Both the position numbers and the translations under genes were made by a program. A stretch of DNA of 64,000 nt from Chloroflexota bacterium. Lineage in GTDB: Bacteria > Chloroflexota > Dehalococcoidia > Lucifugimonadales > Lucifugimonadaceae. The stretch lies in NCBI GenBank assembly GCA_002730555.1, contig PCAM01000002.1, forward strand, positions 120,860 to 184,859, in the 5' to 3' direction. Below the pieces are notes generated by a model. It worked only from the letters and a program-made list of their open reading frames with translations. It was not told where the DNA came from and made no database searches. This document shows positions 9,636 to 19,243 of the stretch, piece by piece (the stretch's first letter is position 1; each line of letters begins with the position of its first letter).

Positions 9636-9683
9636 TCGTCATCTCGATCCTTCCGGTACCGGAAGGATGAGGGACCTTCACCG
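9636..9683. repeat. Palindromic repeat type C (GATCCTTCCGGTACCGGAAGGAT core)
   Basis: ttcgtcatctcgatccttccggtaccggaaggatgagggaccttcacc; near-identical inverted copy at 33793-33845. Confidence 0.85.
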
Positions 9684-9844
9684 GAGCGTTGTTCAGCAGA
9701 TGTACATCCATGGGGCAGGTCAATACAAGTGGTCGTTTTGTAGCAAAAGCATTACTTTTTCATCACCGTAGCAATTTAATGCTACGGGCCATTTACGGGC
9801 TCAATTGCGAGAGCGTTAAACGTACGATCCTCGGTAATTTGAGG

Positions 9845-10570
9845 TCATTTGGAATCTGCCTGAGCCCACAGGCTGGCGCGCATTTCTTCCGTCAGATCGG
9901 CAAGTGAGTTGTCACTCCCGGCCAGCTGTTCCGTCCGTTTGATGCGATCCCGGTAACGCAGCGCTTCTGACCGGAGCGCCACTTCGGGGTCGATTCCCGA
10001 TGCCTGGATACGGGCCACGGCTTCGAACAACTGACGTCCTGCGGCGGCCTCTGACGGTTCGATGTCATCACCGGCCGGCACCGGCAATCCCGCACGCCCG
10101 GCCCGTCTTTGCAGAGCGGCCGTGTAAGCCAGTGCCGGCATGGCGGTTGGAAGACCGTTCGTGATCGAGTCCCGCCCCGGTTCTTTGCTCTTCAGGGCGT
10201 CCCACTGCTGTGACACCTGCTCAGCCGTTTCCAGCGCCGGGCCATCTTCATCGAACACGTGCGGATGACGTCGGACTAGCTTGTCGACCACTCCAGCGAC
10301 CACGTCTTCGAGCGTCCACTCCCCGGCGCGACGGGCGATGTCGGCGTGGAACGTGACCTGCACCAGTAAATCGCCGAGCTCCTCAGCCAGTGCGTCCGTA
10401 TCGCCAAGGTCCAGGGCCTCTAACGCTTCATAAGACTCTTCCAGAAGATTAGGGCGTAAGGAAGCGTGCGTCTGCTCCCGGTCCCATGGGCAACCGCCCG
10501 GGTCCCGCAGCCGCTGCACGACTGCGAGGAGGTCTTCTATTGTCCGGAACGGGGTATCTGCGCTAGGCAT
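9845..10570 (-). CDS. mazG: Nucleoside triphosphate pyrophosphohydrolase MazG
   Basis: RLRDPGGCPWDREQTHASLRPNLLEESYEALEALD and ELGDLLVQVTFHADIA motifs. Confidence 0.93.
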   Translation of the reverse strand: MPSADTPFRTIEDLLAVVQRLRDPGGCPWDREQTHASLRPNLLEESYEALEALDLGDTDALAEELGDLLVQVTFHADIARRAGEWTLEDVVAGVVDKLVRRHPHVFDEDGPALETAEQVSQQWDALKSKEPGRDSITNGLPTAMPALAYTAALQRRAGRAGLPVPAGDDIEPSEAAAGRQLFEAVARIQASGIDPEVALRSEALRYRDRIKRTEQLAGSDNSLADLTEEMRASLWAQADSK

Positions 10571-10637
10571 TGGTGTTTATCTCCGCGGGCCACGATCCTG
10601 CTCGTTTACGGGGGTTTGCAACGTACCATAGGCGCGA

Positions 10638-11357
10638 ATGAACAACCTCCGACATAACGACCGCCTGGCCTCGTCCCGCGGGTTCCGCCTGACGGTCATC
10701 GTCCTGCTGGCGACCAGCCTGCCCCTGTTTTTCATCTCCCTGAATGTTCGCGTCCTCACCAACTCCGAGACGTTTTACGAGTGGGGGTTCGACAACTACA
10801 ACGTTGAGACCAGGACGGGGCTGGATGAAGCAGCGCTCACAAGCGTTGCGAGCCAGTTCATCGATTACTTCGGGGACGATGAAGAGTTCATGGATCTGCG
10901 CGTGGTGCATGAGGGGAACGAGATCGAGTTGTTCAGCGAGCGCGAGATCACGCACATGGCGGACGTCAAAGACGTGATCAACCTCGTGTTTGACACCCTC
11001 TGGGTGATCGGGACGGTGGTGATCGTTGTGGTCGCCGCCGGTTTCTTCTTGCTTGGCCGCGGGTTTCTGCCCCTGCTGCGTTCGGGCATCGTGTGGTCGA
11101 CGATCGCAGGCTTGTCCGTGGCCGCTCTCTTTGGCCTAGCGACGCTCATCGACTTCGACACAACGTTCCGGCTGTTCCACGAGGTGACGTTCAGGAACGA
11201 TTTCTGGAAGTTGAGCCCATCGCAGAGCGTGCTGCTGCGGTTGTTCCCGCAGGGCTTCTGGTTTGCCGCCACGTTGATGCTGGTTGTCGGGACGGCAGTG
11301 CAGCTTGGGGTCGTATACGGGATCGCGTGGTGGGCGTCACGGGCGCGCGGAGTTTAG
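10638..11357 (+). CDS. Integral membrane protein, DUF1461/TIGR01906-like
   Basis: 239 aa, several predicted TM segments; extracytoplasmic YFGDDEEFMDLRV...LFSEREITHMADVKDVI pattern typical of the family. Confidence 0.65.
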   Translation: MNNLRHNDRLASSRGFRLTVIVLLATSLPLFFISLNVRVLTNSETFYEWGFDNYNVETRTGLDEAALTSVASQFIDYFGDDEEFMDLRVVHEGNEIELFSEREITHMADVKDVINLVFDTLWVIGTVVIVVVAAGFFLLGRGFLPLLRSGIVWSTIAGLSVAALFGLATLIDFDTTFRLFHEVTFRNDFWKLSPSQSVLLRLFPQGFWFAATLMLVVGTAVQLGVVYGIAWWASRARGV

Positions 11358-11388
11358 CCACCACCGTATGTGTCGCGGTCACGTGCCC

Positions 11389-11440
11389 CTTCTCCCAGCG
11401 GGAGAGAGGTGGGAATCTGTCCTTCCGCTACCGGAAGGAT
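11389..11440. repeat. Truncated type A plus short type C repeat
   Basis: cttctcccagcgggagagaggtgggaatctgtccttccgctaccggaaggat. Confidence 0.7.
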
Positions 11441-12198
11441 CGGTATAACGGTTGGCCGTCAAGCCAGCTATCGACCACCGCCGGTAGTTCCGCCAATCCT
11501 GAGATCGTGAAGTCGGGCTGCACCCGTGGCTCTCTATTGTCGTAGCCGCTGATCCACACGGCGGACATGCCGACGTCTTTGGCACCTCCGATATCGGCGT
11601 GCAGATTGTCGCCCACGTGTAGTGCGTTCTCCGGCGCGACGCCCAGTCGCTCCAGCGTGTTCGTGAACATCTTCGACCCCGGTTTTGCCGAGGCGATTTC
11701 ATTCGAGAAGGTCAGAACCTCCAGGTACTGACCTATCCCCTCCCGCTCCAGGAAGCGCTTATAGACGTTCGGCGATGTCGAACCGACGTTCGAGATAAGA
11801 GCTGTGTGGACGCCCATGTCTGTGATCGTTTGAAGGACGCGCTGTGCCTGCGGGTAGATGCTAGGCGAGTGGACGAGGAAGGGTTCGTCTATGGCACGGG
11901 AGAAAGCTTCGAACTGAGCGGGATTCAGTGATGAGCGCGTCGTTGGAGCGGCAGCGGCAAGGATCTGTTCCATGCGCTCTTTAAACGGCCGATCGAAGCC
12001 GCGATCGTGGTCTGCGCTTGTCTTCCTGCCGACAGCCCTGATGGCGTCGGTGAGGGTTTGTGGTTCTACGGTGATCCCGGCGTCGCTAAGCGCCTTCACG
12101 CCTTCACAGACCCGCAATTCGCCGCGGCCGGTGCTCTCTTCGAACATGAGGGTTAACCAGAGGTCGAAAGTGACAGCGCATGGTGGTTGGGGTGGCAC
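11428..12198 (-). CDS. HAD family hydrolase
   Basis: VTFDLWLTL, ALISNVGSTSP, KPGSKMF, HVGDNLHADIGGAKDVGM. Confidence 0.88.
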   Translation of the reverse strand: MPPQPPCAVTFDLWLTLMFEESTGRGELRVCEGVKALSDAGITVEPQTLTDAIRAVGRKTSADHDRGFDRPFKERMEQILAAAAPTTRSSLNPAQFEAFSRAIDEPFLVHSPSIYPQAQRVLQTITDMGVHTALISNVGSTSPNVYKRFLEREGIGQYLEVLTFSNEIASAKPGSKMFTNTLERLGVAPENALHVGDNLHADIGGAKDVGMSAVWISGYDNREPRVQPDFTISGLAELPAVVDSWLDGQPLYRSFR

Positions 12199-12228
12199 TG
12201 GGTCTCCGTGAATGTTTGTTGGCGAGTG

Positions 12229-12312
12229 TCCTCCCTCACCCTAACCCTCTCCCGCTGGGAGAGGAGATCACGTTGTTGCGTTACGGACCCTTTGAGAGCC
12301 TCAGGGTGGGTT
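12229..12312. repeat. Type A repeat followed by type D (CTTCGAGAGCCTCAGGRTGGG) repeat
   Basis: cctccctcaccctaaccctctcccgctgggagagg ... ccctttgagagcctcagggtggg. Confidence 0.75.
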
Positions 12313-12328
12313 GTTGTCGGAGTGGGCG

Positions 12329-13543
12329 TTACTTCGCTCCCGCCTCCGTGCCCGCTACTCCTGAGGTCTTGAGTTCTTCAATCTCTTCCGCGTTATAGCC
12401 GGCGAACTCCAAGATTTCGTCGGTATGCTGGCCCAGGGTTGGCGCCGCCGATTCGATCCGGCCGGGGGTGCCGTGCATCTTGACGGCGATCCCGATGTTG
12501 TGGACCGGGCCTGCGACCGGATGTTCGGTGACGACATCCATGTCGCGCGCCCGGACCTGCTCGTCGGCCCACACCTCGTCCATCTCAAAGATCGGCCCGG
12601 CGGGCGTTCCGGCTTCGTCCAGGATCGGCAGCCACTCGGCGGTAGTCTTGGTCTGGAAGGTGGCGTCGAGCTGCTCTCGAAGAGCCGTTACGTTTTCCAG
12701 CCGTGATGCGTTGCTGTCGAATCGTGAGTCCTCAAGCAGGTCTGCCCGCCCAATGGCGTTGACAAGTCGCACCCAGTTGTTCTGGTTGGCGGCTCCAACG
12801 TTCATGTGGCCGTCCCTGGTCGCAAAGGACTGGTATGGCGCAATGAGGCGGTGCGTGGAGCCGATGCGCGGCGGGACCTCGCCGGTGGCAAAGAAGAAAG
12901 CTGTCTCCCACACGGTGTAGGCGAGCCCCGCCTCCAGCAGCGACGACTCGACGTGCTGGCCAACGCCCGTCCGCAAACGGCTGATATATGCCGCTTCGAT
13001 AGCGTGTAGCGCAAACATGCCAGCGTTCAGGTCAGCTATCGGCACGCCGACCTTGAGCGGCGGTCCATCGACATCGCCGTTGATCGCCATCTGGCCGCTC
13101 ATGCCCTGTGCGATCAGGTCGAAGCCCGGCCGGGATGAGTAAGGGCCGGACAGTCCGAAACCGGATATCGAGCAGTAGACTATCTCGGGTTTGATAACCG
13201 AGATATCTGAATATCCAAGTCCGAGCCGGTCCATTGCGCCAGGGCGGCCGTTCTCTACCAGGATGTCGGATTTTTCGGCAAGCCGTTTGAAGGCCTCTTT
13301 GCCTTTGTCCGCACGCAGGTCCAGGACGATGCTGCGTTTGTTGCGGTTGAGCTGCAAAAACGCCGCCGATTCGCCGTTGATGAATGGCGGGCCGATGCGT
13401 CGAGTGTCGTCGCCGCCGCCGGGTTTTTCGACCTTGATGATGTTCGCCCCCATGTCAGACATGTGCATTGTGGCGAACGGCCCGGCGAGGATCTGTGTTG
13501 CGTCGAGCACCGTGACCCCGTCCAGAGCGGGTGGGTTAGGCAT
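12329..13543 (-). CDS. CaiB/BaiF family (class III) CoA transferase
   Basis: Start at MPNPPALDGVTVLDATQILAGPFATMHMSDMGANIIKVEKPGGGDDTR; class III CoA-transferase signatures. Confidence 0.92.
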   Translation of the reverse strand: MPNPPALDGVTVLDATQILAGPFATMHMSDMGANIIKVEKPGGGDDTRRIGPPFINGESAAFLQLNRNKRSIVLDLRADKGKEAFKRLAEKSDILVENGRPGAMDRLGLGYSDISVIKPEIVYCSISGFGLSGPYSSRPGFDLIAQGMSGQMAINGDVDGPPLKVGVPIADLNAGMFALHAIEAAYISRLRTGVGQHVESSLLEAGLAYTVWETAFFFATGEVPPRIGSTHRLIAPYQSFATRDGHMNVGAANQNNWVRLVNAIGRADLLEDSRFDSNASRLENVTALREQLDATFQTKTTAEWLPILDEAGTPAGPIFEMDEVWADEQVRARDMDVVTEHPVAGPVHNIGIAVKMHGTPGRIESAAPTLGQHTDEILEFAGYNAEEIEELKTSGVAGTEAGAK

Positions 13544-13713
13544 CTTTTCTCCTGATGTCGCAAGCGTGTGATGGCGGGCCAATGTTAGCCGTTGGGGGCG
13601 CTTCACGGCGAGCCAATCCGTGAGGTTCCCGTGCGGCATAATGCGCCCCGGTGTGTCATACGCATCACGCCGCTCCCCTCAGAACTCATCCAGACAAGAA
13701 AGGCTGGCCATCG

Positions 13714-14484
13714 ATGGCAAGCGCTCCATTTGATCTAACAGGCAAGGTGGCGCTTGTCACCGGTGGCAACGGCGGCATCGGCAAGGGCATCGCGCTCGGT
13801 CTGGCACGGGCGGGCGCAAGCGTCGCCGTTGCAGCGCGCAACCGGGACAAGAGCACGGCGGCAGTGGCCGAACTGGAGGCGGCGGGGGCGCAGGCCATCA
13901 GCATCAATTGCGATGTCACGGACAAGGACGAGGTCAACGCAGCCGTGGCCGGTTGTGTCGAGCGTTTCGGCGGGCTGGACATCGTGGTCAACAACTCCGG
14001 CGTGAACGTCCGCAAAGTCCCGCAGGACCTGAGCCTTGAAGAGTGGCAGACGGTGATAGACGTGAACCTGACGGGCGTTTTCCTGATGTCGCAGGCGGCG
14101 TACCCGGAGATGGTGAAGCGCGGCGGCGGGAAGGTGATCAACATCGGCTCGATGATGTCGATCTTCGCCAACGAGACACTTGCACCGTATTCCGCCAGCA
14201 AGGGCGGCGTGGTTCAGTTCACGAAGGCCTGTGCGGCGGCGTGGGCGAAGGACAACATCCAGGTGAACTCGATCCTCCCCGGCTGGATCACGACCGATAT
14301 GACGGAGACCCTTCGCGTGAACGTGCCGGAACGTTACAGAACTATCACGGAGCGCACGCCCGCGAAGCGGTGGGGGCGGCCGGACGAACTGGCGGGAACG
14401 GCGGTGTTCCTGGCCACGGTGGCTTCCGATTTCGTGACGGGCACGGCGATTCCGGTGGACGGCGGCTACTCTATTCAGTCGTAA
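13714..14484 (+). CDS. SDR family oxidoreductase
   Basis: Start at MASAPFDLTGKVALVTGGNGGIGKGIA; NNSG, YSASKGG, DGGY motifs. Confidence 0.93.
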   Translation: MASAPFDLTGKVALVTGGNGGIGKGIALGLARAGASVAVAARNRDKSTAAVAELEAAGAQAISINCDVTDKDEVNAAVAGCVERFGGLDIVVNNSGVNVRKVPQDLSLEEWQTVIDVNLTGVFLMSQAAYPEMVKRGGGKVINIGSMMSIFANETLAPYSASKGGVVQFTKACAAAWAKDNIQVNSILPGWITTDMTETLRVNVPERYRTITERTPAKRWGRPDELAGTAVFLATVASDFVTGTAIPVDGGYSIQS

Positions 14485-14727
14485 CCAGGTCCATCCTCAG
14501 GTCACGGCAACAACGGGTACCGATCCTCCATCGTTTCGACACGACCGGCATACTGGAATGAGGGATGCTGTCGTTGGGCCTTCCACGGCGCATCCATACG
14601 GGACGCCGAGGGCCAGACGACGAACAAGATGTCGATGACGGCCGAGCTTGCGGAGCTGTGCGCCCGGCCTGAGACGCCGGAGACCCGAGAATCATTCGGG
14701 TTTCAACTGGGCTTTTCGGCAGGTGCC

Positions 14728-15294
14728 GATGGTCCAAGATCCGGCGAGAAAACCCACCACCGGATCCGGCGGCGGACTGGAACGCTTGCTTGAGCGCTGG
14801 TCGATGGCACTTGGAGTCAGGCCGTCGCTGACAGGCGAGTGGGCCCGGATCGCGGGCAGGGCCATGCTGGTCATCGCGGCCGGTATCGGTGTTGCGGCGT
14901 TCCTGCGTGGGACGCCGCCTTTTGCCTTCATGCTGTCGGCGGTCGGGCTCGTCCGAATCTACAACCTCGTGTTCGCCGGGTTGCTGCTGAGGACCGCGTA
15001 CACAGCGTGTTCTTCCTGGGACTCACCCCGGATATCGTTGTATTGCTTTTCGCCTGGGCCGTGACCACGGTGGGCCTCGCGGACGAACCCGAGGCCACCG
15101 ATATCTACCTGATCATGTTCCCGATAGTCGTGGTGGCGGTAATCTGGCTGGGCCGGCCACTTGGTGTCGTGCAGGGAACGGCGTTCATCGTCTGGATGGC
15201 GGCGACGGCGCTCTGGTACTGGCCGTCCGATGGCGCTGGATCAGCGCACCGCCAACCCGGATTCAGCCCTGTCGAAACTCCCGGAATCGGATAG
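14728..15294 (+). pseudogene. Frameshifted membrane protein remnant
   Basis: Hydrophobic segments in frame 2 (RAMLVIAAGIGVAAFLRGTPPFAFMLSAVGLVRIYNLVFAGLLLRT) continue in frame 1 (VHSVFFLGLTPDIVVLLFAWAVTTVGLADEPEATDIYLIMFPIVVVAVIWLGRPLGVVQGTAFIVWMAATALWYW); frame change near 15000. Confidence 0.5.
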
Positions 15295-15545
15295 CGGAAC
15301 CGTGTACGGGACGGCGCTTCAAACGTCGCAACGGGGTTCATCAAACCTGAGATCGTCTCCTCCAACAGGTTGACACGTACCCCTTTTGTTATCCGGTACC
15401 GAAGGTTTACACGGTTCCGGAAGAACTCGACCTCTCACCCCCTCTCCAAAGGCAACGCTTCGGCGTAGACTCACGCCCTACCTGATCCGCCCTCTTATTT
15501 GATGGGGTCGTCGGATGAAAGCAAGTCAGCCGAAGGTGTTGCCCA

Positions 15546-16697
15546 TTGACGTCGTCTCATGGCCCGGTCCCCGGCGTGTACGCAAGGCTCGGCGTCAAGC
15601 CCATCATCAACGCCGGGAGCTGGCTTACAGCACTCGGCGGCAGCCTGATGTCGCCCGAGGTTCTGCGCGCCATGCAGGAGGCATCGACGGCGTTCGTGGA
15701 CCTGCACGCGCTACAACTGGCGGCGGGCGAGGTGCTGGCGCGGGCATCTGGCGCCGAGGCCGGTTTTGTGACCGGCGGCGCGGCGGCGTCCAACGTGTTG
15801 ATGGCGGCGGCATGTATGGCCGGCGACGATCCCTCAAAAATCGACCGGCTGCCGGACTCGCGCGGGATGAAGAACGAACTGGTGCTGTTTGACGGCCACC
15901 GAAATCATTACGACAGCAACTACGAGATCGCCGGGGCGACAATTGTCCCCTGGGGTTTCGCCGGGAATGGGAAGCCTTACCAGCTTGAAGAGGCGATCAA
16001 CGAGCAGACCTGCGCCATGGCGTGGATCGAGGCTCCGTTCATGAAGCACCCGATGCCGTTCGCCGAGGCGGCGCAAATCGCCCATGGCCGCGAGGTCCCG
16101 GTGATAGTGGACGCGGCCGCCGAGGTACCTCCGGCCGACAATCTGACACGCTTCATCTCGGACGGCGCTGACATGGTGGGGTACAGCGGCGGCAAGGGGA
16201 TCGGCGGGCCGCAGGGCAGCGGCATGCTTGTCGGACGCAACGATCTTGTGGCCGCCGCGTATGAGAATCACCTGAACTCCTGCGGGACGCGCGCCGGCGT
16301 TGGCCGTTCGGCGAAAGCGTCGAAAGAGGACATCGTCGGGTTCGTGACGGCACTGCAGATGTTCACCGATACTGACCATGAAGCGGTATGGGCTGGCTGG
16401 CGTGCGGGGGCGGAGCACATCGTGGATCGGCTGCGCGGCATCGACGGGCTGCGTGTCGTACTGGAGGACGGCGACCCTAACCGGCAGGGCCCACAGGCGG
16501 TGATTTACTTCGAGCACGGCTGGGACGGGCCGGACCCCGGTGAGGTACGTGCAGCGCTGCGCGCCGCCGACCCCGCGATCCACGTGGGTGCGGGCGGTTA
16601 CGGCGACGAAATCAATATCGTGATGGTCAACGTTCAACCGGGTGAAGAGCGCATAATCGCCGACCGACTTCGGGAAGTTTTGTCCGGCCCAAATTAG
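15546..16697 (+). CDS. SelA-like (aminotransferase class V fold) PLP-dependent enzyme
   Basis: GVKPIINAGSWLTALGGS, ALQLAAGEVLARASGAEAGFVTGGAAASN, YSGGKGIGGPQGSGMLVGR (PLP-lysine region). Confidence 0.8.
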   Translation: MTSSHGPVPGVYARLGVKPIINAGSWLTALGGSLMSPEVLRAMQEASTAFVDLHALQLAAGEVLARASGAEAGFVTGGAAASNVLMAAACMAGDDPSKIDRLPDSRGMKNELVLFDGHRNHYDSNYEIAGATIVPWGFAGNGKPYQLEEAINEQTCAMAWIEAPFMKHPMPFAEAAQIAHGREVPVIVDAAAEVPPADNLTRFISDGADMVGYSGGKGIGGPQGSGMLVGRNDLVAAAYENHLNSCGTRAGVGRSAKASKEDIVGFVTALQMFTDTDHEAVWAGWRAGAEHIVDRLRGIDGLRVVLEDGDPNRQGPQAVIYFEHGWDGPDPGEVRAALRAADPAIHVGAGGYGDEINIVMVNVQPGEERIIADRLREVLSGPN

Positions 16698-16723
16698 TTA
16701 AGGCACGACGCAAGGAGCATGTT

Positions 16724-17674
16724 TTGAAGGTTGTCCTCGGAAGCGATCACCTCGGGGGAACGGATTTCGTCGAGCGGTTGCGCGACACGTTCCCGGACAC
16801 CGAGTTCGCACTCGCCCTGTCGCCTGAAGACACCCTTCGCGAGGTCGCGGACGCAGAGGTGCTCCTAGGCTGGCCGACTAAAGAGGTGTTCAGCGCCGGG
16901 GCCGGCCTGAAGTGGGTGCACTGCCTGGGAACCGGGATCGACGGCGTCGGCGCGCTCGGAGATATCGGGGCGGCGGGCATCCCGATAACGAACGCGCGCG
17001 GCCCGCACACGGAGCCGATGGCCGATCACACGATGTTGTTCTTGCTGTCCCTTGCGCACAATGCACGACAGATGCTGAACGATCAGGCGCGGGGTGCGTG
17101 GGACACCAACGGTTACGACCACAAAGAGGTGTCCGGCAGTGTCATGGGCATCTACGGCTTCGGGATGATCGGGCGGGCCATCGCGCGCAGGGCGCTGGGA
17201 TTTGGCATGGAGGTGATCGCCGTGGACCCGGGGCCGGACGACGAGGTGCCGGGCGTGGATGTCTGGGCTCTGGATCGGCTGGACGATCTTTTCCGGGCCG
17301 CCGACTGGCTTGTGGTGGCCGCGCCTCTGCTTCCGGAGACGCGCATGACGGTCGATGCCCGGCGCATCGGGTTGCTGCGACCGAGTTCGTCCCTGATCGT
17401 TATCTCCCGTGGCGGGATCGTTGACGAGGGCGACCTGGCCGACGCACTTGTGGCCGGGAAGTTGGCTGGGGTGGCCCTGGACGCCACCGAGCCGGAGCCT
17501 CTCAACGCTGACAGCCCCTTCTGGAGCCACCCGAACGCGCTGATATCGTCGCACTCGTCGGCACTCACGCCAGAGATGTATGAAGGACGAAGGCAGATCG
17601 TTCTGGACAACCTCCATCGCTACCTGAACGGCGAAGAGCTGCTGCACCAGGCCGACCCTGTCAAGGGTTACTAG
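16724..17674 (+). CDS. D-2-hydroxyacid dehydrogenase (NAD-binding)
   Basis: TTG start; GIYGFGMIGRAIARRALGFGMEVIAVDP, ISRGGIVDEGDLADAL, ATEPEPLNADSPFWSHPNALISSHSSA. Confidence 0.92.
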   Translation: MKVVLGSDHLGGTDFVERLRDTFPDTEFALALSPEDTLREVADAEVLLGWPTKEVFSAGAGLKWVHCLGTGIDGVGALGDIGAAGIPITNARGPHTEPMADHTMLFLLSLAHNARQMLNDQARGAWDTNGYDHKEVSGSVMGIYGFGMIGRAIARRALGFGMEVIAVDPGPDDEVPGVDVWALDRLDDLFRAADWLVVAAPLLPETRMTVDARRIGLLRPSSSLIVISRGGIVDEGDLADALVAGKLAGVALDATEPEPLNADSPFWSHPNALISSHSSALTPEMYEGRRQIVLDNLHRYLNGEELLHQADPVKGY

Positions 17675-17699
17675 GGCCCGGGGGCTCACTCCTGAGATA

Positions 17700-17736
17700 C
17701 GAAAGGGCCCTCCCCGGAAACGGGAAGGGCCTTTCT
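17700..17736. terminator. Hairpin terminator between convergent genes
   Basis: GAAAGGGCCCTCCCCG-GAAA-CGGGAAGGGCCTTTC imperfect long stem just after the dehydrogenase stop. Confidence 0.65.
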
Positions 17737-17747
17737 AATGGAGACCG

Positions 17748-17972
17748 TTATGCCGTCCCGAGGCATGCATGAGTTACTTCGCGCCGCCTGCGATTTCTAC
17801 CATCCGCGTAGTCGGAGACGGTCGGCGTCAGCAAGAAGAGGCCGATCAGGAATGCGATGCCGACGATCATCACCGCCATCGCTATCAACAGGTATGCCCA
17901 TTTGAGCGACGGGTGTTGGCCCGCCACGGACCTGCCGATTCCGTCCAGAATTGCCATAGTTCCCTCCTCCAA
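17748..17972 (-). CDS. Small single-TM membrane protein
   Basis: LKWAYLLIAMAVMIVGIAFLIGLFLLTPTVSDY; likely start MAILDGIGRS slightly downstream of the ORF start. Confidence 0.5.
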   Translation of the reverse strand: MEEGTMAILDGIGRSVAGQHPSLKWAYLLIAMAVMIVGIAFLIGLFLLTPTVSDYADGRNRRRREVTHACLGTA

Positions 17973-18196
17973 CCGTGCCCACCAGGAAGTGAGCTAAGTA
18001 CTGTTGCCGTCGGCCGAAATCTCCCGAGCGGTGCTGGTGTACAGTTACCCGTTTGAATGCGGCCTGCCGGGCATTGGATTCCGTAAAGATTCTTGAGTGG
18101 AGGTTCGCACGGCGCGCGAAGGGCCGACGTAGACTTGAGGAAAAGCGGGCATCCGGTCAGGAAATTCGGGCGTGAACCAACGTCCCAGGAGTAGAA

Positions 18197-18583
18197 ATGC
18201 TTAAGGGAGCTCTGATCGCGTTCGGGATTATGCTCGGCGCCATCGCCATACCGATGGTTCACTGGGTGTCGATCTGGTTCGGGCCATTTCTCGCTGGGTT
18301 TTTTGGCGGCGGTATAGCGCGGGCTGACGAGGATAAGATCGTCAAGTTCGGGTTACTGGTCGCTGGCCTGATGCTTCTGCCGGTAGCAGCCGCCCTTGTG
18401 GCTCTCTTCGCTTTCGACATCGGCGGGATGTGGCGGACGCTGCTGATCGTATTTACGGTCGTGATCGTTCCGTATACCTGGTTTGGCGTGACCGTCGGGG
18501 CGCTGTTCAGCTACCTCTCGCGGAAGAAAGCGACCGAGAGGGCGGCGGCCGAGGAAGTGGGCGGCGCGTCCTCGTCGTTGTAA
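18197..18583 (+). CDS. Hypothetical membrane protein
   Basis: 128 aa, about 4 hydrophobic helices with Gly-rich GPFLAGFFGGGIARADE. Confidence 0.65.
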   Translation: MLKGALIAFGIMLGAIAIPMVHWVSIWFGPFLAGFFGGGIARADEDKIVKFGLLVAGLMLLPVAAALVALFAFDIGGMWRTLLIVFTVVIVPYTWFGVTVGALFSYLSRKKATERAAAEEVGGASSSL

Positions 18584-18800
18584 AGAGTCTTGACATTAAT
18601 TCAATAGCATTATCACTCATTCAAGGCGCGTTTATTTCGCACTCCTACTACGCGTATTTACACTACTTATCCGGTCATTAAGTGTATCGTTTGATGAGAG
18701 AGGACCACCATTTGACAAACATTCGTATTTGTCTCTAGTGAGTTTTCGACGTGCCAGTGTTACTTGAGAAACAGTCTGTCGCGAATTGTATGTCCAGCAA

Positions 18801-18828
18801 TTGACTTAAAAGAAATAGGTGTGATAAT
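18801..18828 (+). promoter_or_regulatory. Candidate sigma70-type promoter with extended -10
   Basis: TTGACT (18801-18806), N16, TGTGATAAT (-10 GATAAT at 18823-18828) about 60 bp upstream of the 18888 start in an AT-rich leader. Confidence 0.5.
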
Positions 18829-18887
18829 CGTCGGATGGCGTCACGAATTGATGGCGATGATATTTGTCTTAATTAACGGAGCTAAGA

Positions 18888-19181
18888 ATGCGAATCGAAG
18901 AAGCCGATCTCAATACGCTGAAGACAGCTCAACGCCGCGGCCGAGTTCGGTCGCCCGAGACCCAGGAACTGATCGAGGCGATTGATTCGCTGGTTCCAGG
19001 CGCTGCGAAAGCGGTGGTGATCGAGTCGGGACAGACGCCGCAGAAAGTCAGGGCCCGTGTTATGTACGCCGGAAAGGCAGCCGGGAAGAAACTCCAGGCG
19101 GCGGTTTCCGGCAACAAAGTGCTGTTTGCGCTGAAGGAAGAGCGACGACGGCCCGGACGTCCCCGCAAGAACCCGATCTGA
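18888..19181 (+). CDS. Small basic protein with C-terminal AT-hook-like motif
   Basis: 97 aa ending EERRRPGRPRKNPI (core GRP flanked by R/K/P); GGAG Shine-Dalgarno upstream. Confidence 0.7.
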   Translation: MRIEEADLNTLKTAQRRGRVRSPETQELIEAIDSLVPGAAKAVVIESGQTPQKVRARVMYAGKAAGKKLQAAVSGNKVLFALKEERRRPGRPRKNPI

Positions 19182-19197
19182 TCCGGGATCTGTTAAC

Positions 19198-19230
19198 AAA
19201 AAAAGGGAGCGCAATGCGCTCCCTTTTTTT
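19198..19230. terminator. Bidirectional intrinsic terminator
   Basis: AAAAAAAGGGAGCGC-AAT-GCGCTCCCTTTTTTT, perfect stem with A/T tracts between convergent genes. Confidence 0.93.
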
Positions 19231-19243
19231 GATGCCCGAATCG

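Noticed and set aside
9766-9787. CCGTAGCA-atttaa-TGCTACGG hairpin downstream of GGT/mazG
   Set aside because: Could be a weak terminator but has no T-tract; evidence insufficient for a call.
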